From assembly GCF_034702125.1 (NCBI RefSeq), contig NC_085860.1, forward strand, positions 17,308,664 through 17,372,663: 64,000 bases of DNA, written 5' to 3'. The notes beneath the pieces were generated by a model. The model did not search any database. It saw only the letters and a program-made list of their open reading frames with translations, and had not been told where the DNA came from. A program made the position numbers and the translations under genes. This DNA comes from Engraulis encrasicolus (Eukaryota > Chordata > Actinopteri > Clupeiformes > Engraulidae). This document shows positions 22,751 to 32,473 of this stretch, piece after piece (positions within the stretch are counted from its first letter, which is position 1; every line of letters begins with the position of its first letter).

Positions 22751-23579
22751 CGTGTGGTTCAGGGTGAGATGAGCTTAAAATGGGATGTATGTGTGTGTGT
22801 GTGTTTTTCAAGTAACAAATGACTGAATGCCAATTCTATGTATTTCATAACTGAAGTTATTTGAATGTGAACATGAACTCTTACAAAATGGTCATGGCAT
22901 TGACTTAGCTTTGGAGCTCAGAAAAACTAGCCTTTCACATGTGTCAGTAAAATGTGGGACATTTTACATAGATACTACATAGATCTATCTATGTACAGTA
23001 CATTTTCAAGATATTATTTCTATTTGAAGTTTCATTGTGATGTCCCATTTGCTATAAGACATTTTATTTATTTTAGCAACAGATTAGAACATTTGAGTGA
23101 TCTGAATGGGAGGCAGTGATGAGGTTACTTCAGTTCTGAAGCAGTCGATACAATTAACAAGAAATGCTATTTTGCATTGTGTTGCATACATGGAGCATCA
23201 AAGGACTTTTTAAAGATTGTGCACAAAGTCTGGCATAGGTGAGACTGTGTGTACCAAGATGGGATTTGTTCGAATCTCAACTGTCTTGCTTTTCAAGAAC
23301 CCTTTACCCTTAATTTTCTCAAAATACCACCATTGCTGGGTGTTGAGCTGTGTAGTTTAACTTTTTTGCTTTGAAAATCTGCCATCTTAATTCAACGAGT
23401 CTGTGGGTAAGAATTGACCTGTTTGTTAGGTTGTTAGGCTTTTGTTATGAGGCTATGTTAGGTTATCTCGTTTTAGCAAATGGAGTTTTGGATGGAATAA
23501 ATTTAATGGCCGCACTACTGAGGTAAGGAGGGGGAGAGGTTCATTCCAATTTCGAAAAAGACGTTGATAAGACATCCCT
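21470..23579. other. 3' region of the CACTA element, no gene supported
   Basis: ORFs at 21668-21946, 22226-22510 and 22598-22822 lack support. A hAT-like end, AAAAAGTTTGGGAACCACTG, reads at 21894-21913 without a partner. A (GT)n tract is listed separately. Confidence 0.45.
22684..22757 (+). repeat. (GT)n microsatellite
   Basis: Perfect GT run of about 64 bases with a short GCGTGCGTG tail; another short GTGTGTGTGTGT tract lies at 22790-22804. Confidence 0.95.
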
Positions 23580-23763
23580 AATGACCTAATATGGACTAGA
23601 ATTTGCCCTTATCTGGAGGTCCTGATGACGTTCATACCTGACGTCATAATAACGCAAAAAAAAGACGTCATCTGGCGTTACATTCTGTACCTTGTGGGTA
23701 CCCTGCTGGGACGTCCAACAATGACCTGGAAAAGACGTTGTTTGGACGTCTTTTTGCCCAGTG
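23580..23763 (-). mobile_element. CACTA/EnSpm terminus (right end)
   Basis: Reverse complement begins CACTGGGCAAAAAGACGTCC, with repeated GACGTC/GACGTT words in the next 180 bases, the subterminal pattern of fish CACTA elements. It lies 2.1 kb beyond the DUF4806-like gene and probably closes the same element. The matching left end was not found between 13521 and 14929. Confidence 0.65.
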
Positions 23764-24419
23764 GGCTGTCCTTACCTTCTTCGTAGCGTCTTTGAAATCT
23801 TCTTAGATAATATCCAAGGAGGTCTAATATCCATAGGATGTTCTTGCTAGCCAGTAGCCATCTCTATTCTTGGCGAATGAAGTGACTAAACTCATTTTAT
23901 ATTCCGCCTTCAAGAAAGCCAACAACGCATACTACTACAATATAGATAAGATGAGAACAAAAGGCCACGTTTTGACTGACCAGCATGCATTTCATTTGAA
24001 TTGGTTAGGGAATCAATCATGTGGTGATTCCTAACAGAACGTTACCACTGGCGACTCGCGCTCCCTGTTTACATACAGCCAATGATAGTGTATGAAAATA
24101 TATATCCCACAATTCCTGGCCGCAATGTAAAAAATAAAATGCACAAATATAGCGTTCATGTATTACCTTTATTGCTATTTGAAACATTTGTCTGAATAAT
24201 TTGACTGCCAATGTAATGACCTATAGGAATATAGTAACTAAAAGTGCCAATTTGCAATTGATTTAATGCTCTAAATCCCCACCGTCTTGTGGGAGTCTGC
24301 CACGGTCTATAAATAGTGTCTGGACAAATTGTGATTTGCGCATCCGTTCTTCAAATCGCTATCAACGAGTATACTGTGGGGGCCCGCGAACCACTTCGAA
24401 GGGCCCGGTCACGGGCCCC

Positions 24420-24845
24420 TCAGTGGTCGCGGGCCCCGGTGCGACTGCACCTGCTGCACCGCCTATAGTTACGCCACTGGTCAAACCTGGTACCGCATCT
24501 GGTTATCAGGGCATCATCGCCCTCTTTGAAGATGACTGTGGACCCATGCGTGGTTGCTGCCTTCACCGAGAAAATGTTCTGCGGGTACGACGGTACATAC
24601 AGAGCGTCTCTCAGTTTCGCATTGCACCGCCGTCCACTGCTGTCGATGAGGGTAACCACTGCCGTGCCTCGCCGCTGCGCGACGCCGCTGCATCTGGTCC
24701 CATCAGCCAACTCGACGCTGTGTGTCTCCGGCCTGAAGGTGCTGTCGAAACTCGTGAACCAGGCGATGTCGTTGATGACGTGGGATGTGGCCCCGGTGTC
24801 CACCATCAGGCTCCTGGATGGTGCGCGCCGGCTCCCACTGGTCAC
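24420..24845 (-). pseudogene. Ty1/copia protease region
   Basis: Residues 14-25 read LMVDTGATSHVI, the retropepsin DTGA active-site motif in copia context, followed by the downstream protease/pol spacer (ELADGTRCSGVAQRRGTAVV, ALYVPSYPQNIFSVKAATTH). Copia similarity ends at GTRFD (24488), where the TIR CAGTGGCGTAAC begins; the last residues come from the insertion. The frame continues at 13512 beyond the insertion. It overlaps the gag ORF in a different frame, which implies a frameshift between gag and protease in this copy. Confidence 0.85.
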
Positions 24846-25573
24846 TGGCCCGTCCGTCGGTGTCCACCATCACGCTGTGTGTGTCACTTTTGCAAACACT
24901 ACACCACGTCTTCTGTCTGCACGCTCTCGCTCGATGCCCTTTGGTCCCGCACTTGAAGCACGCCATCTCGCTATCGTCTTTCGCCAGTCCATGCGCGCTG
25001 CTAGCCTTGGGAGGTCGCCGTCCGGTTCTCCCCTGGGTCTTCATCATGCTGTTGTCGTTCGACCCTTTTGCTCTGATGTTCTCGGTTTCCTCGAAACTCC
25101 GCAATTTGGTCTTGAAGTCAGCAAACGTGATGTTGCCGTACGTGTGCGCCACATGAATTGCGAATGGCTTGAAGCTCTCTGGCAATCCCTTCAGCGCCAT
25201 AGCCACTAGCAGACCGTCGCCCAACGTTTCTCCCGCGCTTCTGAGGGCAGTTATGGCAGTCTCTGCTCTAAGGATATAGTCCATTACACTTTCGTCGTTG
25301 GACTTTTGAAGTGATGTCAGCGTGGTGTATAAACTAATTATACGAGGATTTCCCGTCCCTGCATAATAGTCTCTCAAACTCTTAAACGCTTTTCTGCCAT
25401 CATCTTTTCCATCTCTCATTACCAGACACAAACTTTTGTCATCTAGCAGTAGGATCAATTCGGCATACGCGTCCCAACAATTTAGTTTCCCAAACTTCAT
25501 ACTTTGCCTCGTCACTGTCGAATAGCAGTCGATGATGTAGCCCTCTGCTACTTGCCCTTGGTTGCTCCGCCAT
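24703..25573 (-). pseudogene. Ty1/copia Gag with zinc knuckle
   Basis: The probable start is ATG at 25573 (MAEQPRASSRG, FDSDEAKYEVWETK). The frame then shifts near 25475 into the long ORF reading AYAELILLLDDKSLCLVMRD, SLRDYYAGTGNPRIISLYTT and ESVMDYILRAETAITALRSA, the UBN2/retrotran-gag pattern of copia Gag. A CCHC zinc knuckle, CFKCGTKGHRARAC, fits CX2CX4HX4C. Protease follows in another frame. At least one frameshift separates the first ~30 codons, so the gene is broken. Confidence 0.8.
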
Positions 25574-25734
25574 GCTAGCTTGCTCCTCTCCTCAGGTTAG
25601 CAGTTTCCTCAGCACGCGATCCGTTGCAACTGTCTTGGCTTTCGTCGACTATCTTCTCCTCCAAACGTCTCCTGGACTTCTCCTCCAAACGTCTCCTGGT
25701 CCCATAACCTGAGTGGTGCTGCTGAGCGATGCGG

Positions 25735-26021
25735 ATGAAGGAGGCATACGACTTCTCTCCAGTTATGAAATTTATTTCACAGAACAATAATACATGACGG
25801 CCAACTGATTGTTGGGTTGAGCGCGAACAGATTGAATGGAATATGACAATCAGACATATACAAATGTCCATCTACGGGTAGTCCTTGGTGACAAAATACA
25901 TCAGATGAACATTCACGCATTAAATCATCTTGTGTTCTCTGGCGCCCTCTTGTGTTGCTAGAAAAACATAGCAATACTATATAACCTGAGGACATATGAT
26001 AAAAAGGCTTACATTTTAACA
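25735..26021 (-). mobile_element. Probable 5' LTR of the copia element
   Basis: On the minus strand it begins TGTTAAAATGTAAGCC at 26021, has a TATATAG-like box (~25977), GTGAAATAAATTTC with a poly(A)-like AATAAA (~25773), and a likely end TCGCTCAGCAGCA. AGGTTATGGGACC follows as a possible primer-binding zone. The 3' LTR is missing, so direct comparison is impossible. Confidence 0.5.
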
Positions 26022-27533
26022 ATACGTGTCAAGTTATCTCGGCTTTACTCAGTTCTTTCCCAAACTTGAAAAGGGTCTGGTCTTTTGCACGCAAAGGAAC
26101 AACTCAAATCTTCCATTTTGGTGGTTTATTGGAATGTGGTTAGGTTGAAAACCTTGAACAGAAATAAATGAAAACACTGTAATTCCTTGAGGAAAGGACA
26201 ATAAACTAGATTTGCATTAATGTCTTCTGATATCAAAGCATATACTTGAAATACATAATCAACATAAACATTTTACTGAAGTCCAACAGAAAGTCCATCG
26301 AAGAAAGCAATTCATTTGGTAAGTTCACACTGAGGCATGTAGTTTAAAAGTTCATTTCTTACCAATTGCATATTCACCGTGAACTGAGTTTCTTCTGTGT
26401 TTTTAGCTGTGTGGTAAGTCTTCACAAACTTTTCTTTGTTCCTCCTTTGTTGACACCAAAGAAAATGGAATCTTGTACAAGAACGACAACTAGCTGGTGT
26501 GGCCAGGAGTGGCACTGCAGCTATGTTATCGCAGCCAAGTAAATAATGAATGGGTGCCAATGGGGCTGTACGCTTCTCTTAGAACTATCTGCCCGTGTGA
26601 TTTTTTCCCTGGAAACAATGGAGTCGCGTTCGATAGATATGAGTAAGTGAAAGCATTTGCCGACACGTTTGCATCTTGTCAAGTGTTAGATTCGTGAAAA
26701 TGACCCTTATTTCAACTATAGCAATGACATAACACGTGACAATCGACTTTACGGCACTACGCCATTTGTTTTGTAGTTTTAAGTCTGACTTCAGATGTCG
26801 ATGTGTTTAAAGTTATGTTAGGATTGTTGCGGACACCTGTTATTTATTGCATTTAAGGTGGTGGAAAAGCGGCATGTGTACATGGGGTAAAGGAAATGAC
26901 TGCGCTCATCCTTAAGAATTTGGGCACCTTCAATTAACATGTTGGACGGTGGTGGGGGTTGAGGTGTGTGACCGTAGATGTCTCTGCTAGGAGGATCAGT
27001 CAGAGTACGTCTCTCGTCAGCTCTGGTCGTGAATAGTCGCAGAGATTCCTCAGCCAGCAGGTATTAGCCGAATGCTAGCGTGTTGCAGGACAAAACTAAC
27101 ACGTCTTTGGGAGAACAAAGCCATGTCAGGAACCTTTAACTTCACTTCTAATACAACTTCCATGATAAGGTACAGAATGTGCACACATCTTTACAAACCA
27201 GAGAACAGAATCGTCACAAATCCCTGCTGAGCCATTTAGCCCAATAGGCTCCCATTCATCTTTTACTTGGCTGCGTGCGCCAACGGGGCTATAATGGGAG
27301 CCAATGACAGACGCCTATCTCATAGCTTAGAACATTTCTGTTGACACACATTTCCTTTTGCAGTTAAGATGGCTGCTGCAGCAGGAAGTTCCTGTGCTCT
27401 GACAGGAAGTTCAGAGGATCTCTCACACTAAGTGGTTTCTCTGCCCCCTATAGGTTTGGAGGCCAGCAGTGAATGTGTTGTGTCGTGAGTGACTCCACGA
27501 CTGTTCTCAGGGTTGGCGCCACAATATGCATAT
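26022..27533. other. Intergenic with a possible inverted-repeat element 26531-27274
   Basis: GCAGCCAAGTAAATAATGAA at 26531 is mirrored by CATCTTTTACTTGGCTGC ending at 27274; the imperfect repeat extends over about 42 bases. Inside, CAATGGAGTCGCG and a donor-like GAGTAAGTG (26618-26648) could be a tiny first exon (MESRSIDM), but nothing downstream supports it. The ORF at 26312-26560 is unassigned. Confidence 0.35.
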
Positions 27534-28808
27534 GGGTGGTTGGCGTTTAAGGGTGTAACGCAAAAAAAAAAAAGTTTTTCAAATTCCTGAAAAAAATGAT
27601 GGATAAAATTTTGAAAGAAATAGAAAAAAATAAAGCACTAAGTGGTTCGTGGAATTTCACCTAATTTTTGCCATTTTTGAGAAAATTTGTCCTGCATCAA
27701 CACATAGCATAGGCATGTCACACCGCAGGAAAATGAAGTCGCACCACAGGAAATTCACTGCATTATGGCCATTTTAATACTTTTTTATACATGACTGACA
27801 TCTGAGCTCATGCTAACTTGATAATGATATTGTGTTTAATCTTAATATGTGTTTTCATTTATAAAAAACTTTTTTTTTCCTTCTATAAGAGCAGTCACAC
27901 CACAGGACACCATAAAATGAACCTAAGCATTGCGTGACAGAAACATTGCAATATGAAGACATATTAAGAGGTTAATGGTCACCTTAAGCTTCCACAGCAC
28001 TCTCCAATAACTGAGGTACTGACTGGTTAGGAGCCAGTCTTTAAGACCCTTGTAGTTGGCCTTGCAGCTGCCCATTCACAAACATTGACATACAGTTGAG
28101 GACGATATTATTAGCCCCCCTCCTGAAATTAGACATTTCTCTTGATTTCGCAGTGAGACGGACCATTATGAACCGTTTCTGTTATTCTGGAAACAAATAC
28201 ACTGATGGAGATAATGTTCAATGAGTTGAATTTGGATTTTTTTTATTGTTACGATGAGTTTAAACAAAAAAGGGCAAAAATGACAAGGACAAAATTATTA
28301 GCCCCCTGATCATTAATAGTCAATATGGCGCCATTTATGAACCAAAACTGACAACATGCTCTGATAAGTTGCTACCTAGGTTTAGTTGGCACATGCCCCA
28401 CTAGGGATTTTGGCCAATTTCTTCACTGCAAAGTGTTCTAGGTGGTCCAAATCGCATGGATGCTGAGCACAGACATTAACCACAGACTCTCAGTGGGATT
28501 GAGGACTGGACTATGAGCGGGTGATTCCAATATCATGGTTTTAGTATCCTTGAAGAACATTTGAACTAATCTAAATGTATGCTTTGGGTTACAATGTTGT
28601 TGTAAGACCCAGCAATCCAGATTCAGACCCAGACTCCCTGTGTCTGAGGCTGAATAACAGACTAAACTTGATGCCCTTCCACTATGTGTAACTGTGGAAA
28701 CTGCTTAGCGTCATTAGACCAAAGAAGCATTGGACACCCGTCTAGATGATTGTTATTGACCTGGCCTCACCTGGAGGTTTTTCCTCCCCCAAGAAAGACA
28801 GTTGTTAG

Positions 28809-29251
28809 CAGAGCCATACAGAGGGGAGAGTTACGCGATTGGAGGACCAGGAATTAAATGGCAGCTCCGCCTTTCAGCGAGATAAGGGTGTTCCTAAAGC
28901 GGCTGTCTTTCCATAGACTCAACATAGAACCACCACATTAACAGCCAAAAATAAGGACTAACGAACTATACTGCGGGGTAATCACCACAAATATGTAAAC
29001 CATCAACTGTCTCGGTGGTGATAATCACAACAGTTTTACCATCTGTGATGTTTATCTGAAGTTATTACTACGAACAGCAAGTCTTGTCATATTCCCTGCA
29101 TTGCATTTGCTGTGTGCTACGCCCACTACTAGGAACTAACACTCGCAACGCTGAGCAGTACTGAGAAGCTAAAACAGCTAATTTTGCTAATGAGGAAGTC
29201 GGCCTAAGCACACAGCGGAGATTGCCCGACTCTCCCCTCTGTATGGCTCTG
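28809..29251. mobile_element. hAT-type MITE, 23-bp perfect TIR
   Basis: Ends CAGAGCCATACAGAGGGGAG and its exact reverse complement (23 bp identical). Perfect 8-bp duplication GTTGTTAG at 28801-28808 and 29252-29259. 443 bp, no ORF. It lies inside the Tc1-like element, making it the youngest layer of this nest. Confidence 0.88.
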
Positions 29252-29479
29252 GTTGTTAGGGCTTGTCATCATATTGGGCTTTGGGGCCATCATCACAGAA
29301 GAACCCCTTTACTAAAGGCAGTGCATATCAAAGTGTTATTGAGCTTTGCCTGTGAACATTTGAAAGTCAAAAATGAGTTTTGAACGTCTTTGCTTTCATC
29401 TGATGATATTCAATTGCACCTGCTTTGATGCATGAATTCTGCTTCTGTCAGGTGAAGAAAGGGATAGGCATTGAATCGT

Positions 29480-29960
29480 TATAAGATGGTTTCCACAATT
29501 AAACATGGTGGTGGATGCATCATTCTGTGGCAGCCTCAGCCACAGGAAACCTTGTTTGGGTGTACGGCACCATAAAAACTGAAAATATGCTCATAGAGGG
29601 AGCTAAGACCTTCACTGGATCTTTCAATAAGATAATAACCCAAAACTTGCATCCAAAATAGTTCAAATGTTCTTCAAGGATACTAAAACCATGGTCATGG
29701 AGTGGTTCAGACCTCAATCCTTTAGATAGTATTTGAAGAGTGCTGAAAATTAATGTCCATCCTCAACATCCATGCAATTTGGACCAGCTTAACTATTTGC
29801 AATTAAAAAATGGGCCAAAATCCCTGGTAGGACATGTGCCAACATAGTTAACAACTAATCAAAGTGCCTGGTGTCAATTTTTGTTCATAAATGGCACTGT
29901 ATTGACTATTAATGATAAGGGGGCTAATAATTTTGTCCTTGCCATTTTTACACTTTTTAT
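29480..29960 (+). pseudogene. Tc1-like transposase, 3' remnant
   Basis: A plus-strand frame reads VSTIKHGGGCIILWQ, corresponding to the KHGGGS-LW motif of Tc1 transposases. About 60 codons later a degraded SPDLNPIE-like zone (near 29715-29745) precedes RVLKINVHPQHPCNLDQL. Stops and frame changes are frequent; the upstream half, including the helix-turn-helix, is not recognisable. Non-functional. Confidence 0.65.
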
Positions 29961-30409
29961 TTAAACTCATTGTGAAAATGGAAAAGTCCAAATTTAACTT
30001 ATTGGATACTATCTCCATGGTGTATTCGTTTCCAGAATAACATACATTTACTAATAATGATCATTCTCAATGATCAATGAAGAGATATGTCTAATTTCAG
30101 GAGGGGGGCTAATAATATCGTCCTCAACTGTACATGTCACCCCACAGGACGCAATTTGTGTTACGAAATTGAACTTGTAGTTAATATTGCTGTCTTGAGT
30201 TTTTTTCACCTTCACATATCTTAATATGAAGTTAATATTTATGCAATCATGCCAAATGCTTCATATAGTACTCAAAATGTTGTTGGTTAATTTATATATA
30301 TATTATATTCCAGGTTTCATTAATGTTACAGTCACACCGCAGGATATTTGACATATAAACCTTTACATAAATCTTAACAAAAATGTTTCTTCTCATCTAA
30401 GACTAATAT

Positions 30410-31564
30410 TAAAGGGGTATGCCACTATTTTGGTTCGTTGGCTGGGGTTTATTAAGGTGGTAAAGTGTCTTATTTTTCATGTAAGCCGTTGTCTTGCTTT
30501 AAGACAAGTTAAAAGAGGGAATATGTCGCTAAGCTAGTGAAAGTCAATGGATCCGTGTAGCATTGTAGCATGCTACACGGATCCAATCCCACGCCATCCA
30601 CTGCCCCTGTTTCGCCTGTGCCATGGCTTGTGTGCGCCTTGATGCTTCCTCTTCCCGCCGTACCTCTTGGACTACCAGCTTGCCCTTCTGAGTTGGATTG
30701 GCCTTGCTCCAAGTTGGTCTGATAGTTCCAAGGCCAAGACCACTCCTCCTTTCCTGAACATGTCCAACAATGTCGGAGTGCGACCTTTGCCTGCTCTGTT
30801 GCAGCCGGCGGGGGCCACTTCCTCCCAGTGGCCAAGATGGGTGCTGCTTGGGTCACAGGAGTCATGGAGCGTCATCTCCAATCTGACCTTGGCACCCCTC
30901 TGCCTTAAAGACTATTGGGATACCCCTACCCCTATTCATGAACACGCAAAAAGGAGGGGGAGGCGTAAGGGGTAGGGCCAAGGGGTGGATTGAGATTGGG
31001 GCCCAATTCGAAACAGGGAAGGCAGCTGTCCTTCCAGTGAGCTAACTGGACATCGAGTCATGAAGTGAGGATCGAAACGAAAAATTGCTTTATTTCCTCC
31101 CTCGGCAGTTGACTGCATTTGTGGGCGTAACGAGGATATTTCGAGGATACATCAGATGTTGACTTCGCTGCCTTGGTACCCAACATGCTGTGCGCCACCT
31201 CCCTCTCAACCGGAAACCTGAAAAACAAACATGGCTACTACCCAAGCTACTACCTTATCATACTCTTTATTCTGACACTTATGTATGTAGATATTGAAAA
31301 TCGAATGGATAAATCAACATTGTAGTATCTAAATATGCTGTCGCTAGATCTATTTATAGCCTATTTTACGATTCAGCCGTCTGACGATCATTCACCGTTC
31401 AAATAGCATGCGTAAGCTAAGCGCTAACGTGATGAGCGTAACTCCCGCCATACAATCGCCGTAACATCAAATGCACAAGGCAGCGCACTCGTTAGTGCCG
31501 TTCGTAACGGCTGCCTCATCAGCTAACTTCACCTATCTGATCAGTGATATGTTTATGTAGGAGG
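30410..31564. other. Non-coding, MITE end and a hairpin
   Basis: TTAAAGGGGTATGCCACTAT at 30411 is a typical end of an abundant fish MITE; its partner end is not in this stretch. A perfect 14-bp inverted repeat, TGGATCCGTGTAGC / GCTACACGGATCCA with a 10-base loop, lies at 30548-30585. ORFs on both strands at 30509-30975 overlap each other and show no domain. GGGCCCAATTCGAAACAGGG at about 31001 is mirrored near 32405-32425, hinting at an older element enclosing the hAT at 31565-32377. Confidence 0.4.
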
Positions 31565-32377
31565 TAGGGTGACCAGCTGTCCGGACTTCGGCCGGACAAC
31601 CCCGCCCCTTAACTTTCTAACCTAGCGTCCTCGAGCGCACCCATTGCTTCGACTTGCCGAATCCCCGCCTCCGTGGAGAAAACAGTGAAGTTGGCATTCT
31701 AAACTGTAGGCAGAAATCAGGGAACAGCGCTGCCATCTTACCTCAGACTAACTCAGCTGCCAACAACAGTTTTACTTGTAAAACAATATTTTTTTTGGGG
31801 AAGGATTTTCGCATTTCATTACCTCACTCCGATAAAGGAGTCATCAGTACCACTAACTTAATATTGTATCAGAGACGGCAGGTTACGATAGACAAATCCT
31901 GTGTAGGCTGTTTCATATTTTTTTTAAATGTATTTTGGGTAGTCATGCATTCGTAGGCCAACAATTAATTTGATTTACTTTACTCAAAATTGGTCAGAAG
32001 TCTGTTTATCAGCGGTGTTTTAAGGGAGGCAAACCGCTTCTGTCAACCTTTTTTTTTTCATGCAGACGCTGGATAACCAACAACACGAGCTCAAAATACA
32101 GACAGCGCCCGTGCAGAAAGACGTTTCTTTGCCCTGTTTGTAAAGTTGTGAGAACCCTCGTATCGTTGTAAAGGCATTTAGGTCTGGGGTTATATCTGGA
32201 GTAACATGGCGGCCGCAGATATCGGAAACGCGGCCGACTGTCAAGGTCTAGTTTGCGTGAATGACGTTGCCTCGCATCTCGAGGCCATAAGCAAAAGGCT
32301 AGGAGGAAAGGAAAGACAAAGAGAGGGACACACGAACGTCGTGAACAGGTCGTAAAAACGGACCGATGGCCACCCTA
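31565..32377. mobile_element. hAT element, TIR TAGGGTGACCA, 8-bp TSD
   Basis: Starts TAGGGTGACCAGCTGTCCGG; the reverse complement of its right end is TAGGGTGGCCATCGGTCCGT. Perfect 8-bp duplication GTAGGAGG at 31557-31564 and 32378-32385. 813 bp, no recognisable transposase; the ORFs at 31654-31956 and 32020-32522 are not supported. Confidence 0.85.
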
Positions 32378-32473
32378 GTAGGAGGAGAGTCATCGAATCA
32401 CTGCCTCCCGTTTCGAATTGAGATTGAGCCTTGTACTCCTCTGCCAGGCTAGTGATGGGAAGTTCCATGTTAA

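Larger units (their letters stand above)
13521..24479. mobile_element. 11-kb composite hAT-type insertion, TIR CAGTGGCGTAAC
   Basis: Termini CAGTGGCGTAAC and GTTACGCCACTG are inverted and flanked by a perfect 8-bp duplication inside a copia pol frame. The CAGTGGCGTARC end and 8-bp duplication fit the hAT superfamily, Tip100-like group (from general knowledge). Subterminal CGGGGCCC/GGGCCC-rich sequence is also mirrored: 13540-13575 versus 24390-24445. Only about 475 bp on the left and 716 bp on the right look native. The middle is occupied by a repeat shared with 56 kb, the CACTA genes and a CACTA end, so the 10.96 kb is a nest, not one simple element. Confidence 0.8.
13513..24487. repeat. 8-bp target site duplication GTCAAACC (both copies)
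   Basis: GTCAAACC at 13513-13520 and 24480-24487, identical, immediately outside CAGTGGCGTAAC and GTTACGCCACTG. In copia coordinates the two copies correspond to the same pol position, so the duplication is validated by the interrupted reading frame. Confidence 0.9.
28093..30130 (+). mobile_element. Tc1/mariner-type element, long TIRs, TA duplication
   Basis: Ends CAGTTGAGGACGATATTATT and its reverse complement, flanked by TA (28091-28092 and 30131-30132). Inverted similarity continues about 240 bp, with an internal repeat of GGACAAAATTATTAGCCCCC, an IR/DR-like layout. The repeat copy at 53512-53513 has a single TA with no element, confirming the insertion and its exact edges. A transposase remnant is inside (separate entry), along with a nested hAT MITE at 28809-29251. 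Confidence 0.92.
27534..30409 (+). repeat. Unnamed repeat X, copy 1 (split by a Tc1-like element)
   Basis: 27534-28092 plus 30131-30409 align end to end with 52968-53785. Shared landmarks include GGCGTTTAAGGGTGTAACGC, CACACCGCAGGAAAATG, GAGGTACTGACTGGTTAGGA and GTTTCTTCTCATCTAAGACT. Repeated short phrases such as TCACACCGCAGGA occur within each copy. No ORF. The two parts here are separated by the insertion at 28093-30130. Confidence 0.85.

Noticed and set aside
24336..25209. Plus-strand ORFs of 123-227 residues
   Set aside because: Antisense shadows of copia gag and protease, whose motifs are clear on the minus strand.
26618..26648. First exon MESRSIDM with donor GAGTAAGTG
   Set aside because: Too short and no following exon found.
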